DNA of 64,000 nucleotides from Theropithecus gelada (GCF_003255815.1 NC_037673.1:158868526-158932525); one strand, 5' to 3'. Counted from the stretch's first letter, positions 32,671 to 44,969 are shown. A program made the numbers and translations. The notes: generated by a model not told the origin, from the sequence alone.

Positions 32671-34553
32671 CTCTTTTTAAAATTATTATTATACTTTAAG
32701 TTCTAGAGTACATGTGCAGAATGCGCAGGTTTGTCTCATGGGTATACACGTGCCGTGGTGGTTTGCTGCACCCATCAACTCGTCATCTACATTAGGTATG
32801 TCTCCTAATGCTATCCCTTCCGTAGCCCCCCATGCCTCAAAGGCCCCGATGTGTGATGTTCCCCTCCCTGTGTCCATGTGTTCTCATTGTTCAACTCCCA
32901 CTTATTAGTGAGAACATGCAGTGTTTGGTTTTCTGTTCTTGTGTTACTTTGCTGAGAATGATGGTTTTCAGATTCACCTATGTTGCTGCAAATGACATGA
33001 ACTCATCCTTTTTTATGACTGCATAATATTCCATGGTATGTATGTGCTACGTTTTCTTTATCCAGTCTATCATTTATGGGCATTTGGGATGGTTCCAAGT
33101 CTTTGCTATTGTCAATAGTGCTGCAATAAACATACGTGTGCATGTGTCTTTAAAACAGAATGATTTCTAATCCTTTGGTATACACCGGTAGTGGGATCAC
33201 TGGGTCAAATGGTATTTCTGGTTCTCGATCCTTGAGGAATCGCCACAGTTTTCCACAATGGTTGAACTAATTTACACTCCCACCAACCATGTACAAGCAT
33301 TCCTATTTCTCCACATCCTCTTCAGTGTCTGTTGTTTCCTGACTTTTTAATGATCGCCATTCTAACTGGCGTGAGATGGTATCTCATTGTGATTTTGATT
33401 TGCATTTCTCTAATGACCGGTGATGATGAGCTTTTTTCATATGTTTGTTGGCTGCATAAATGTCTTCTTTTGAGAAGTGTCTGTTCATATCCTTTGTCCA
33501 CTTTTTGATGGGGTTGTTTTTTCCTTGTAAACTTGTTTCAGTTCTTTGCAGATTCTGGATATTAGCCCTTTGTCAGATGGATAGATTGCAAAAATTTTCT
33601 CCCATTCTGTCAGTTGCCTGTTCACTCATTAGCTTCTTTTGCTGTGCAGAAGCTGTTTAGTTTAATTAGATCCCATTTGTCAATTTTGGCTTTTGTTGCC
33701 ATTGCTTTTGGTATTTTAGTCATGAAGTCTTTGCCCATGCCTATGTCCTGAATTGTCTTGCCTAGGTTTTCTATGGTTTGAGATCTTATATTTAAGTCTT
33801 TAATCCATCTTGAGTTGATTTTTGTATAAGGTGTAAGGAAGGGGTCCAGTTTGTGTTCTGCATATGGCTAGCCAGTTTTCCCAACACAATTTGTTAAATA
33901 GGGAATCCTTTCCCCATTGCTTGTTTTTGTCAGGTTTGTCACAGATCAGGTGGTTGTAGATGTGTGGTGTTATTTCTGAGACCTCCGTTCTGTTCCACTG
34001 GTCTCTGTATCTGTTTTGGTGCCAGTACCATGCTGTTTTAGTTGCTGTAGCCTTGGAGTATAGTTTGAAGTCAGGTAGCATCATGCCTCTAGCTTTGTTC
34101 TTTTTGCTTAGAATTGTCTTGACTATGCAGGCTCTTTTTTGGTCCCAAATGAAATTCAAAGTAGTTTTTCCTAATTCTGTGAAGAAAGTCAATGGAATAG
34201 CATTGAATTACTTTGGGCAGTATGGCCATTTTCACGATACTAATTCTTCCTATAAATAGCATGTATTTTCTTTTGTTTGTATCCTCTTTTATTTCCTTGA
34301 GCAGTAATTTGTACTTCTCCTTGAAGAGGTCCTTCACATCCCTTGTAAGTTGTATTCCTAGGTATTTTATTCTCTCTGTAGTAATTGTGAATGGGAGTTC
34401 ACTCATGATTTGGCTCTCTGTTTGTCTATTATTAGTGTATAGGAATGCTTGTGATTTTTGCATATTCACTTTGCATCCTGAGACTTTGCTAAAGTTGCTT
34501 ACCAGCTTAAGGAGATTTTGGGCTGAGACTATGGGGTTTTCTAAATATTCACT
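32671..34553 (-). mobile_element. Primate L1 (L1PA-type), 5'-truncated
   Basis: Starts at the L1 3' end in antisense (attattatactttaagttct), passes the 3' UTR (gcacccatcaactcgtcatc) and runs back through the ORF2 C-terminal half. Minus-strand frames still read long pieces: WDQKRACIVKTILSKKNKA and KDSLFNKLCWENWLAICRT at 33800-34190. The copy breaks off just downstream of the FADD motif position, at YLENPIVSAQNLLKL (34550 downwards). It is the least diverged L1 in the window by eye. Not functional. Confidence 0.9.
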
Positions 34554-35630
34554 TTTTAAAAAATGTGGTTTAAGTTTTATATGTTTAGGATGTATATATG
34601 CAGGTTTTTCTTTTAGTTTTAATATTTTTATTTCAATAGGTTTTGGGGGAACAGGTGGTGTTTTGTTACATTGATAAGTTCTTAAATGGTGATCTCTGAG
34701 ATTTTGGTGCACCCTTCACCCGAGCTGTGTACACTGTACCCAATGTGTAGCCTTTTATCCCTTACCCACCTCCCACCCCTTCCTCCAAATCCCCAAAGTC
34801 CATTGTACTATTTTTATGCCTTTGGATCCTCATAACTTAGCTCCCATGTATGAGTGAGAACATATGATATTTGGATTTCCATTCCTGAGTTACTTCACTT
34901 AGAATAATGGTCCCCAATTCCATCCAGGTTGCTATGAATGCCATTATTTTGTTCTTTTTCATGGCTTAATAGTATTCCATGGTATGTATATGCCATATTT
35001 TCTTTATCCACTCTATGATTTATGGGTATTTGGGCTGATTCCATATATTTTCAGTTGAGAATTATGCTGCTATAAACATGCATGTGCAAATAACTTTTTC
35101 ATATAATAACTTCTTTGCCTCTGGGTAGATGCCTAGTAGTGGGTTTGCTGGATCAACCGGTAGATCTCCTTTTAGTTCTTTAAGGAATTTCCACACTGTT
35201 TTTCATAGTGGTTGTACTAGTTTTCTTTACATTCTCATCAGCAGTGTAAGAGTGTTCCCTTTTCACCACATTTATGCCAACATATATTATTTTTAAATTT
35301 TTTTGGATTATGGCCATTCTTGTAGGAGTAAGGTCGTATCACATTGTGGTTTTGATTTGCATTTCCCTGATAAATAGGGATGGTGAGCATTTCTTCATAT
35401 GTTTGTTGTCTGTCTGTATATCTTCCTTTGATAATTTTCTATTCGTGTCCTTAGACCACTTGATGAGATTGTTTGTTTTAAACTTTCTGATTTGTTTCAG
35501 TTTCTTGTAGGTTCTTGGATATTAGTGCTTTGTCAGTTGCATAATTTGTGAAAACTTTCTCCCACTCTGTGGGTTGTCTGTTTTGATTACTGCTGTGCAA
35601 AAGCTTTTTAGTTTAATTAAGTCCCATCTA

Positions 35631-35632
35631 TT

Positions 35633-35671
<39 letters not shown>

Positions 35672-35674
35672 TTT
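35631..35674. repeat. (TTTA)n microsatellite in L1 ORF2
   Basis: About eleven TTTA units in a row. Other L1 copies have a short T-rich stretch here (compare 33670-33690), so this is an expansion. Likely length-polymorphic. Confidence 0.9.
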
Positions 35675-36049
35675 TGCATTTGCTTTTAGGTTCTTGGTCA
35701 TAAAGTCTTTGCATAAGTCAATGTCTAGAAGGGTTTTTCTGATGTTATCCTCTATGATTTTTTATGATTTCAGGTCTTAGATTTAAGTCTTCGATCTATT
35801 TTCAGTTTATTTTTGTATGACGTGAGAGATGAGGGTCCAGTTTCATTCTTCTACATATGGCTTGCCAATTATCCCAGCACCATTTGTTGAATAGGGTGTT
35901 CTTTCCCCACTTTATGGTTTTGTTTGCTTTGTCAAATATCAACTGGCTACATTTGCCTTTATTTCTGGGTTATTTGTTCTGTTCTATTAATCTATGTGCC
36001 TATTTTTGTACTAGTACCATGCTGTTTTGGTGACTATGGCCTTATAGTG

Positions 36050-36224
36050 TAGTTTGAAATCAGGTATTGTGATGCCTCCAGATTTTTTTTTCTTTTTGTT
36101 TAGCCTAGATTTAGCTATGTGGGCTCTTTTTTGGTAGTAGTATAGTTTGAAATTGGGTAATGTGATGCTTCCAGATTTGTTATTTTTGCTTAGTCTGGCT
36201 TTAGCTATGTGGGCTTTTTTTGGT
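36050..36224. repeat. 93-bp imperfect tandem duplication in L1 ORF2
   Basis: The block at 36050-36142 (tagtttgaaatcaggtattg onward, through ttagctatgtgggct) recurs at 36143-36224 with scattered differences. The minus-strand translation duplicates an IAKxRLxKxNKSGxIT segment. L1 ORF2 has this once. Confidence 0.85.
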
Positions 36225-37162
36225 TCCATATAAATTTTAGCATTTTTTTTTCTGGTTCTGTGAAGAATGATGGTAGTATTTTGATGGGGATTACACTGAA
36301 GTTGTAGATTGCTTTTGGCTGTCTGGTCATTTTCACAACATTGATTCTACCATCCATGAGCATGGGATGTGTTTCTGTGGGGGTTTTTTGTGTGTCATCT
36401 GTGATTTCTTCCAGCAGTGTTTTATAGTTTTCCTTGTAGAGGTCTTTCACGTCCATGGTTAGGTATATTACAAAGTATTATGTTTTTATGGTTTTTTTTT
36501 TTTCAGCTATTGTAAAAGGGGCTTAGTTTGTGATTTGATCCTCAGCTTGGTTATTGTTTGTATATAACAGTATTACTGATTTGTGTACATTAATTTTGCA
36601 TCCTGAAACTTTACTGAACTCATTTAATAGTTCTAGGAGTTTTTGGATGATTAGGGTTTTCTAGGTACGATCATATATAGGTGTCATGTAAGTCTGACTT
36701 CCTGTTTACTGATTTAGATGCCCTTTATTTCTTTCTCATGTCTGATTGCTCTAGCTAGGACTTCCAGTACTATGTTGAACAGAAGTGGTGAAAGTGGGCA
36801 TCCTTGCATTGTTCCCCTTCTCAAGGGAAATGATTTTAACTTTTCTCCATTCAGTATTATGTTGTTGTGGGTTTGTTATAGATGGCTTTTATTACCTTAT
36901 GGTATGTTCCTTCTATGCTGATTTCACTAAGGGTTTTAGTCATAAAGGAATGCTGGATTTTGTCAAATGCTTTTTCTGCATCTATTAAGATGATCATGTG
37001 ATTTTTGTTTTCAATTCTGTTTATGTAGTGTATTACATTTATTGACTTGCTAAATCATCCCTACATCCCTGATATGAAACCCTGTTGATCATGGTGAATT
37101 ATCTTTTTCATATGCTTTTGGTTTCAGTCAGCTAGTTTTTTGTTGAGGATTTTTGCATCTAT

Positions 37163-37194
37163 GTTCATCAGGGATATTGTTCATCAGGGATATT
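37163..37194. repeat. 16-bp perfect tandem duplication
   Basis: The unit gttcatcagggatatt occurs at 37163-37178 and again at 37179-37194. L1 ORF2 has a single copy, so it is a local duplication and shifts the frame. Confidence 0.9.
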
Positions 37195-38646
37195 TGTCAG
37201 TAATTTTCTTTTTTTGTTATGTCCTTTCCTAGTTTTGGTATTAGTGTGAAACTGGCTTCATAGAATGATTTAGGGAGGATTCTCCCTTTCTCTAACATTT
37301 GGAATAGTGTCAATAGGATTGGTACCAACTCTTCTTTGAACATCTGATAGAATTTAGCTGTGAATTCATCTAGTCCTGGACTTTTTTTGTGTGGGCAATG
37401 GCAATTTTTTAAATTTCCATTTCAATCTGGCTGCTTGTTATTGATCTGCTCAGAGTTTCTATTTTTTTCAGGTTTAATTTATGAGGGTTGTATATTTCCG
37501 GGAATTTATCTGTCTCTTCTAGATTTTCTAGTTTATGTGCATAAGGTGTTCATAGTGGTCTTGAATTATCTTTCATATTCCTGTAGGATTAATTGTAATA
37601 TCTCCAGTTTCAGTTTTTATTTGGATCTTCTCTCTTCTTTTCTTGGTTAATCTCACTAATGGTCTATCGATTTTGTATATCTTTTCAAAAAACCAGCTTT
37701 CTGTTTCATTTATCTTTTGTTGTTATTTCAATCTTTGCTATTTCTTTTTTTGGTGGTTGGGTTTGGATTCGGTATTTTCTTATTTCTCTAGTTCCTTGAG
37801 GCATGATCTTAGATTGACTATTTGTGCTCTTTCAGAATTTATCATGTAGGCATTCAATCCTATGAATTTTCCTCTTAGCACTGCTTTTGCTGTATCCCAT
37901 ATGTTTTGATAGTTTGTGTCATTATTATTTGGTTCAAATAATTTTTTAAATTTTCATATTGACTTAATTGTTGACCCAACCATCATGCAGAAGCAGGTTA
38001 TTTAATTTCCATGTATTTACATGGTTTTGAGCATCCTTCTGGAGTCTATTTTCAATTTTATTCCACTATGGTGTGAGAGAGTACTTGATATAATTTCAAT
38101 ATTTTTAAACTTATTGAGGCTTTTTTTGTGTGGCCTATAATATGTTCTATATTGGATAATGTTTCATATGCTGATTAATAGAATGTATTAAGTCCATTTG
38201 TTCTAGGGTATAGTTGAAGTCTGTTGTTTCTTTGTTGACTTTTTGTCTTGATGACCTGTCTAGTGCTGTCAGTGGAGTATTGAAGTCCACCATTATTATT
38301 GTGTTGCTGTCTATCTCATTTTTCAGGTCTAGTGGTAATTGTTTCATAAATTTGGAAACTCCAGTGTTAGGTACATTCATATTTAAGACTGTGATAGTTT
38401 TCTGTTGGACTAGCCCTTTTATTATTACATAATGTCCCTCTTTGCCTTTTTTAAGTGTTGTTGCTTTAAAGTCTGTTTTGTCTGCTATAAGAATAGCTGC
38501 TCCTGCTCACTTTTGGTGTCCATTTGCATGGAATATATTTTTCCAGTCCTTTACCTTAAGTTTATGTGAGTTCTTATGTTTTAGGTGAATCTCCTGAAGA
38601 CAGCAGATTTTTGGTTGGTGAATTCTTATCCATTTTGCCATTCATA

Positions 38647-38648
<2 letters not shown>

Positions 38649-38680
<32 letters not shown>

Positions 38681-38959
38681 AGACGGAGTCTGGCTCTGTC
38701 CCCAAGGCTGGAGTGCAGAGGTGCGATCTTGGCTCACTGCAAGCTCTGTCTTCCGGGTTCAAGCCATTCTCCTTCCTCAGCCTCCCGAGTAGCTGGGACT
38801 ACAGGCGCCTGCCACACGCCAGGCTAACTTTTTGTATTTTTAGTAGCGATGGGGTTTCACCGTGTTAGCCAGGATGGTCTCGATCTCCTGACCTCGTGAT
38901 CTGCCCTCATTGGCCTCCCAAAGTGCTGGGGTTATAGGCATGAGCCACTGTGCCTGGCC
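38649..38959 (-). mobile_element. AluY, full length, antisense, inside L1 ORF2
   Basis: A run of about 31 T, gagacggagtctggctctgt, cactgcaagctctgtcttcc, caccgtgttagccaggatgg, then cgatctcctgacctcgtgat, and the Alu end at tgcctggcc. Flanks ccattcatatctttt (left) and ccattctgtatctttt (right) are the likely target duplication with small changes. The L1 text continues in register on both sides. Confidence 0.9.
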
Positions 38960-39099
38960 ACCATTCTGTATCTTTTAGGTGAAGCATTTATGCCATTTAC
39001 ATTCATTATTAGTATTGAGAAGTGAGGTACTATTCTATTCAACATGCTAATTTTGCCTGAATACCCTTTTTTCCCATTTTGTTATTATTTTATAGGCCC

Positions 39100-40085
39100 G
39101 TCTTATGCTTTAAGACGGTTCTACTTTGGTATATTCCAAGGGTTTCTTTCAAGATATAGAGCTCCTTTTAGCAGTTCTTGTAGTGCTGGCTTGGTGGTGG
39201 CAAATTCTCTCAGCTCCTGAGAAAGACTGTATGTTTTCTTCATTCATGATGCTTAGTTTCACCAGATACAAACTTCTTGGCTGGTAACTGTTTTGTTTAA
39301 GAGAGCTAAAGATAGGACCCCAATCTCTTCTAGCTTGTAGGGTTTCTGATGAGAAATCTGCTGTTTGTCTGTTAGGTTTTCCTTTATAGGTTACCTGATG
39401 CATTTGCCTCACAGCTTTTAAGATTCTTTCCTTCCTCTTAAATTTAGATAATGTGATGACAACGCATCTAGGTGATTATCTTTTTGTGATTTTTCCAGTT
39501 GTTCTCTGAGCTTCTTGTATTTGGATGTCTAGGTCTTTAGCAAGGCCAGGAGAGTTTTCATCAATTATTCCCTCAAATATGCTTTCCAAAATGTTAGATT
39601 TCTCTTCTTCCACAGGAACACCAGTGATTCTTAGGTTTGGTCATTTAACATAATTCCAAGCTTCTTGGAGGCTTTGTTCGTTTTTAAAATTATTTTTTCT
39701 CTGTCCTTATTGGATAGGGTTGATTCAAAAGCTTTGTCTTCAAGCTCAAGGAAATTCAAGAGAAGTTCTTTCTTCTTGTTCAATTATATTGCGGAGACTT
39801 TTCAGGGTATTTTGCATTTCTCTAAGTGTGTTCTTCATTTTCAGAAGTCGTGATTGTTTTTTATTTATGTTATCTATTTCTTTGGAGACTTTTCCATCCA
39901 CTTCCTATACCATTTTATTTTTCATTCCTTTATATTGGTATTCACCCTTCTGTGGTGCCTGTTTGAGTAGCTTAATAATCAACCTTCTGAATTCTTTTTC
40001 GGGCAATTCAGAGATTTCTTCCTGATTTGGGTCCATTGCTGGTGAGTTAGTGTGATTTTTGAGGGGTGTTAAAGAACCTTGTTTT
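39100..40085 (-). pseudogene. Broken L1 ORF1
   Basis: On the minus strand the C-terminal RNA-binding domain reads HQVTYKGKPNRQTADFSSET and LQARRDWGPIFSSL (39149-39412). The coiled-coil part lies at 39500-40085 in broken frames. The C-terminus then loses frame. Family length is about 340 residues; no continuous frame is left. Context between a 5' UTR and ORF2 fits L1 order. Confidence 0.85.
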
Positions 40086-40611
40086 GTCATATTACCAAAT
40101 TGTTTTTCTGGTTCCTTCTTATTTGGGTAGACTATATCAGAGGGAAGATCTGGGGCTTAAGGGCTGTTGTTCATGTTCTTTGTCTTGCAGCATGCTCCCT
40201 TGATGTGGTGCTCTCCCTTTCCTCTTGGGATGTGGCTTCCTGAGAGCTAAACTGCAGTGATTGTTATTTTTCTTCTGGGTCTAGCCACCCAGCAGAGCTA
40301 CCAGGCTCCAGTCTGGTACTAGGGAGAATCTGCAAAGACTCCTGTGATGTGATCCATCTTCAGGTCTCTCAGCTGTGGATACCAACACCTGCTCTGGTGG
40401 ATATAACAGAAGAGTGAAGTGGACTCTGTGAGGGTCTTTCAGTGTAGTTTTGTTTGGTGTGCTAGTTTTGTCTTGTTTGGCCTCCAGTCAGGAGGTGGTG
40501 TTTTCAAGGCAGCATCAGCTGCAGTAGTGTAGCTTCCCCTAAGGAGACCTGGATAAGTATTTGGGTTTCTCAGGTGGTGAGCAGGGCCACAGAACTCGCA
40601 AGAGATTATCA
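40086..40611 (-). promoter_or_regulatory. 5' UTR / former promoter of the 34610-40611 L1
   Basis: GC-richer antisense leader: gcttcctgagagctaaactg, then ccacccagcagagctaccag, tcaggtctctcagctgtgga, and ggtggtgttttcaaggcagc. It precedes ORF1 on the minus strand, where L1 carries its internal promoter. Current activity unknown. Confidence 0.6.
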
Positions 40612-41468
40612 AGTGCAGGTTTCTTACATGTGTATGTTGTGTAGTGGTGAAGTGTGGACTTTTACTGTACCTATCACCTGAATCGTGAACATTGTATGTG
40701 ATAAGTAACTTTTTAACCCTCACCCCTCTCCCACATTCCCATGTTCTGCAGACTCCAACGTCCCTTATTCTAATCTGTGTGTCCATGTGTACTCACTGTT
40801 TAGCTCCCACTTATAAGGGAGCACATGTGGCATTTGACTCTCTGTTTCTGAAATATTTCACTTAAGATAATGGCCTCTAGTTCCATCCAGGTTGCTGCAA
40901 AGAACATGATTTCTTTCTTTTTTATGGCTGAGTAGCATTCCATGATGTATCTATGTTGCATTTTATCTAATCCTCTGTTGATGTACACAGGTTGACTCTA
41001 TATCTTTCCGATCGTGAATAGTGCTGCAATAAACATATGAGTACAAGTATCTTGTTGATATAATAAATTCTTTCTTTTGGGTACTACCCAGTAGTGGGAT
41101 TGCCGAATTAAATGATAGGTCTATTTTTAGTGCTTTGAGAAATCTCCGTACTGTTTTCCGTGAAGATTGTACTAATTTATATTTCCACTAACAGCATGTA
41201 AGTGTTCCCTTTTCTCTGCAGCCTCAACACCATTGGTTGTTTTTTGACTTTTTATATATGATCAGTTTATAAAATAAGTTTTATAAGCAGCCTGTTGCTT
41301 TCTGACTTTTAGATAGAGTCAGAATTAGTATTATTAAAAATTATTGTTAAAGATAGCCATTCTGACTGGTGTAAGATGGAATTTCGTTGTGGTTTTAATT
41401 TGAATTTCTCTCATGGTTAGCGATGTTGAGCATTTTTCATGTTTGTTAGCTGCTTGTCTGTCTTTTGA
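40612..41468 (-). mobile_element. Older primate L1 (L1PB/L1MA-type) 3' end, antisense
   Basis: 3' UTR and ORF2 C-terminus in antisense: aagtgcaggtttcttacatg, gtgtccatgtgtactcactg, tagctcccacttataaggga, cctctagttccatccaggtt, then gtgctgcaataaacatatga. It is 5'-truncated at 41468. About 90 bp at 41257-41345 are not L1 text, a secondary insertion or duplication. Confidence 0.8.
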
Positions 41469-41569
41469 AAATTTTTGAGTGATCTCCATATGCAAGATCC
41501 TATGGAAATTACAGGGCAAGATTGCACTCTTCAAAGTATCTATTTGAAAATTCCGACAATCGTCTCCTC

Positions 41570-41800
41570 TTGAAGATTGTCTAATAGAACTTTCTGCAGT
41601 AATGGAAGTTTTTTATAATCTGCAGCAACAAATATGTTAGCCACTAGCCACATGTGAGTAAAGAATAAATGGAATTGGGCAGCAAGACTGAAGACTTGAA
41701 CTTTAAATTTTCTTCAAATTTCATTAATTTAAAGGGCCATATGTGGTTCATGGCTGTCATATTAGAAAGCACAGTTCTAGAATTTTTTGTAGTTCTAGAA
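41570..41800. mobile_element. hAT-type MITE, family uncertain
   Basis: It begins with ctaatagaactttctgcagt and holds gttagccactagccacatgtg and gggccatatgtggttcatgg. The two halves are near inverted copies, as in a short hAT-type MITE (ends tctaatagaac and the decayed ttctagaa). I recognise the family text but cannot give a safe name. Confidence 0.5.
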
Positions 41801-42267
41801 CTACTGGCAGGTAGGATGCTAGGAAGCAGGTAACCTTTATTTCAATCTCTCAGCACACAATTATGGAAGAAATATCTCCTTCTTCTTCCCCTCCAAAAAT
41901 ATACATTTCCAAAATTGTGGACTTAAAATGAAATCTTCCATGTAAGATATGTGTGTGTGGAGTGGGAGGGGGGCAGGTGGGGAGTAGGTGGTATAGTTTA
42001 TATCACTGGCAAATTAAATATCTTTTATTTATAGATGTTAGTGAGGGGTATTTAAAGAAAGACTGAAATGCCAAATTTCCTGTGGGATGAAGTGTGAGAT
42101 TCAAGATTCACCTTATCTTTTTCCAGGTGAGCACCTTAATCAATCTTCAGAAACACAAGGGAGACTCCAAAGCCAAATAAAGGCTATAAAACTAAATTGT
42201 TTGGCATAATAAAGATGAGATGGAGCAAGTGACTAAGCAGAGGAGTTGAAAAATGTAAGTAAAGTAT
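41801..42267. other. Unique stretch; nothing recognised
   Basis: Includes a G-rich patch (41959-41985, gtgggaggggggcaggtggg), otherwise unremarkable. Confidence 0.4.
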
Positions 42268-42954
42268 TTTTTAATTTTACTGATATGTAATGGTTGTGTA
42301 TATTTTGGGGGCACTTGTGATATTTTGATACCTGTATATGATGGATAGTGATGATCAAATAACAGTATTTAGGATATACTTCACCTCAAATGTTTATCTT
42401 TCTTTGTGTCAGGAACATTGCAATTCTTCTCTTCCACTGTAATTTGAAATATACAATACATTATTGTTAACTATAATTTCCCTAATGTACTATGATGCTT
42501 GAACTTATTCCTTTGAACTGTATGCTTGTACCTGTTAACCAACTTCTTTTCATTCCCTGCCCTCAAACCCCCTTCCCTTCCAGGCCTCTGGTAAACACCA
42601 TTTTACTCTCTACCTTCATGAGATCCATTCTTTAAGCTTCCACGTGAGTAAGAATAAGCCATATTTATCTTACTGTGTCTGACTTATTTCTCTTAACATA
42701 ATGACCACCAGTTTCATCCATGTTTATGCCAATAACAGGATTTAATTGTTTTATATGGGCAAATAATATTCCATTGCATTTATGTATCACATTTTCTTTA
42801 TCCATTCATCTGTTGATGAGCACATGTTTTGGCTCTGTATCTTGGTTATTGTGAATAATGCTGCAATAAACATGGAAGTGTAGATACCTTTTCACAACAC
42901 TGATTTCCTTTATTTTGTATAAGTACCCATTAATAGGATTGTTGTATCATATGT
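42268..42954 (-). mobile_element. L1MA/L1MB-type element, 3' part, antisense
   Basis: 3' UTR and ORF2 C-terminus: tactgatatgtaatggttgt, ttgatacctgtatatgatgg, catttctgtgtc-like text, ccagtttcatccatgtttat, gtgaataatgctgcaataaa. It continues at 43371, 43715, 45281 and 45754 between later insertions, so the L1 spans about 42268-45876. Confidence 0.8.
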
Positions 42955-43370
42955 ATCTTTGTCTGTTTTGCATTGTTATAAGGAATACCTGAGACTGGGT
43001 AATTTATAAAGAAAAGAGGTTTACTTGCCTCACGGTTTTGCAGGCTATACAGGCATGGCATCCATATCTGCCCAACTTCTGGTGAGGCTTCAGAAAGCTT
43101 TTACTCAAGGAAGAAGGTGGGAGAGGAGCAGTAGTGTCACATGGTAAGAGAGGGAGCAAGAGAGTGAGAGAGAAGGGTACCACACTCCTTTGAACAACCA
43201 GCTCTTGTGTGAACTAATGGAACTCACTTATTACCACTAAGATGATATAAACCCTTCGTTAGTAATCCACACCTGTGACCCAAATACCTTACATTAGGCC
43301 CCACCTCCAAAATCAGGGATCAATTTCAACATGAGATTCTGAGGGGACAAATATCCAAATTGTATGGTAG
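42955..43370 (-). mobile_element. MST-type (MSTA/MSTB) MaLR solitary LTR, antisense
   Basis: Complement of MST LTR order: ctgttttgcattgttataag, cctgagactgggtaatttat, aagaaaagaggtttacttgc, then agagggagcaagagagtgag, aatggaactcacttattacc, taggccccacctccaaaatc, and a decayed 5' end. It splits the L1; the 5-bp duplication has decayed (tcata and ttgta). Confidence 0.85.
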
Positions 43371-43415
43371 TTCTAATTGTCTTCATTTGATAAATGTCTA
43401 TTCAATTCTTGTGCC
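43371..43415 (-). mobile_element. L1MA/L1MB continued, short piece
   Basis: ggtagttctaattgtcttca to ttcttgtgcc joins the L1 text on both sides. It ends with the Alu target duplication cttgtgcc (43408-43415). Confidence 0.8.
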
Positions 43416-43714
43416 TTTTTGTTTCTTTGTTTTGAGATGGAGCCTTGCTCTGTTGTCCAGGCTGGAGTGCAGTGGCGTGATCTCTGCTCACTGCAACCTC
43501 CGCCTCCTGGGTTCGAGCAATTCTCTGCCTCAGCCTCTCGAGTAGCTGCCATTACAGGCAACTGCCACCACACCCAGGTAATTTTTTTGTATTTTTAATA
43601 GAGATGGGGTTTCACCATTTTGGCCAGGCTGGTCTTGAACTCCTGACCTTGTGATCCATCCGCCTCAGCCTCCCAAAGTGCTGGGATTACAGGCGTGAGC
43701 CTCCGCGCCCAGCC
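43416..43714 (-). mobile_element. AluS, full length, antisense, inside L1
   Basis: T-rich tail, gagatggagccttgctctgt, gtggcgtgatctctgctcac, gtgctgggattacaggcgtg, and the Alu end at cgcccagcc. Perfect 8-bp target duplication cttgtgcc at 43408-43415 and 43715-43722. Confidence 0.92.
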
Positions 43715-44969
43715 CTTGTGCCCATTTTTAATTGGATTGTTTGTTTGTTTTCTATTGAGTTACTTGAGCTTCTTATATTTCCCTAATATATTCTTGTTGG
43801 ATGAATAGTTTGCAAATAGTTTTCACATTCTGTAGGTTGCTCTTCACTTCATTAATTGTTTCCTTAAAAAGCAGAAGCTTTTTAACTTAATGTGATCACA
43901 TTTGTCTATTTTTGTTTTTGTTGCCTGCGCTTTTGAAACCCAAATCATCTTTGCTCAGATCAATGTCCTAAAGTGTTTCCCCAATGCATTCTTGTAGTAG
44001 TTTTATACTTTCTTGTCTTGTATTTAAGTCTTTAATCCATTTTGAGTTGCTTTTTGCATGTGGTGAAAGATGGGGATATAGTTTCATTCTTCTCCATATA
44101 GATATCCAGTCTTCCCAGCACCATTTATTAAAGATGCTGTTCTTTTCCCAATGTATATTCTTGGTGGCTTGTCAAAGATAAGCTGACTATAAGTGGATGG
44201 ATTTATTTCTGGATTCTCTATTCTGTTCCATTTGTCAATATGTCTGTTTTTATGCCAATACCATGCTTATTTGAATACTATAGCTTTGTAGTAAAATTTG
44301 AAATCAAGTAGTATGATCCCTCCAGCTATATTCTTTTTGTGTGAGATTAACTATTAAAGGACTGTTGTGTCTCTGTATAAATATTAGGGTTTTTTTTTTT
44401 TTTCTGTGAAGAAAATCATTGAAATTTTGATGGGAATTACACTGAATCTGTAGATCTGTTTGAGTAGTATAGAAATTTTAACAAGTTAATTCTTTGAATC
44501 CATGAGCATGGGATATCTTTTCATTTTTTGTGTATGCTCTTCAATTTCTTTCCTCAGTGTTTTATTGTTTTCCCTGCAGAGATCTTTCACTTTTTTGGTT
44601 AAATTTATTCCAAATATTTTTGTTTGTTTGTTTTTTGTTTGTTGTAGGTGTTGTAAATGGGATTGCTTTCTTAACTTCTTTTGCAGGTTGATCACTGTTA
44701 CCATATGTGAATGTTACTGAGTTTGTATGTTGATTTTGTATCCTGCAACTTTATTAAATTAATTTATTAATTCTCAGTATTTTGGTGGAGTATTTAGGTT
44801 TTTATAACCATAAAAGCATGTTGTTTGCAAGCAAGGATAATTTGACTTCTTTAATTTGAATTTGTATGGCTTTTATTTATCTTGCCAGATTGCTCTGGGC
44901 TAGGATTTCCAGTACTATTTTTAATAGAAGTGGTGAAAGTTTCAAATCTTAGTCCAAGAGCTTTCAATC
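43715..44969 (-). mobile_element. L1MA/L1MB continued, ORF2 region
   Basis: Antisense ORF2: tttttaattggattgtttgt, gaatagtttgcaaatagttt, tgtatttaagtctttaatcc, agcaccatttattaaagatg, gatgggaattacactgaatc, ttgtatcctgcaactttatt, then ggatttccagtactattttt. It ends at gctttcaatc, where an Alu and a deletion follow. Confidence 0.85.

Larger units (their letters stand above)
34840..39055 (-). pseudogene. Broken L1 ORF2, full domain span
   Basis: Read on the minus strand from 39055, the endonuclease is visible as IIMVDFNTPLTALDRSSRQK followed by VNKETTDFNYTLEQMDLIHS (38147-38380). The reverse-transcriptase region covers about 35900-37700, and the C-terminal part reaches 34840. In the family this protein cuts target DNA and copies the L1 RNA. 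Here stops, frameshifts, an Alu, a repeat expansion and duplications destroy it. All parts are present in order, unlike the copy at 16224-19168. Confidence 0.85.
34610..40611 (-). mobile_element. Primate L1 (older L1PA/L1PB type), about 6 kb, near full length
   Basis: A near-complete L1 on the minus strand: 3' UTR from 34610 (tttcaataggttttggggga), ORF2 about 34840-39055, ORF1 about 39100-40085, and 5' UTR to about 40611. An AluY interrupts it (38649-38959). Both ORFs are broken. Inside ORF2 there is a TTTA microsatellite, a 93-bp tandem duplication and a 16-bp tandem duplication. The 5' edge is fixed only by the start of the next L1 3' end at 40612. Confidence 0.85.

Noticed and set aside
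34089..34712. Minus-strand frame of 207 codons, the longest in the window
   Set aside because: It starts in the 3' UTR of one L1 and runs into the ORF2 of the next, then loses ORF2 frame near its end. A chance fusion of two dead elements.
37643..37849. Plus-strand frames across the 34610-40611 L1 (several)
   Set aside because: They are antisense shadows of L1 ORF2.
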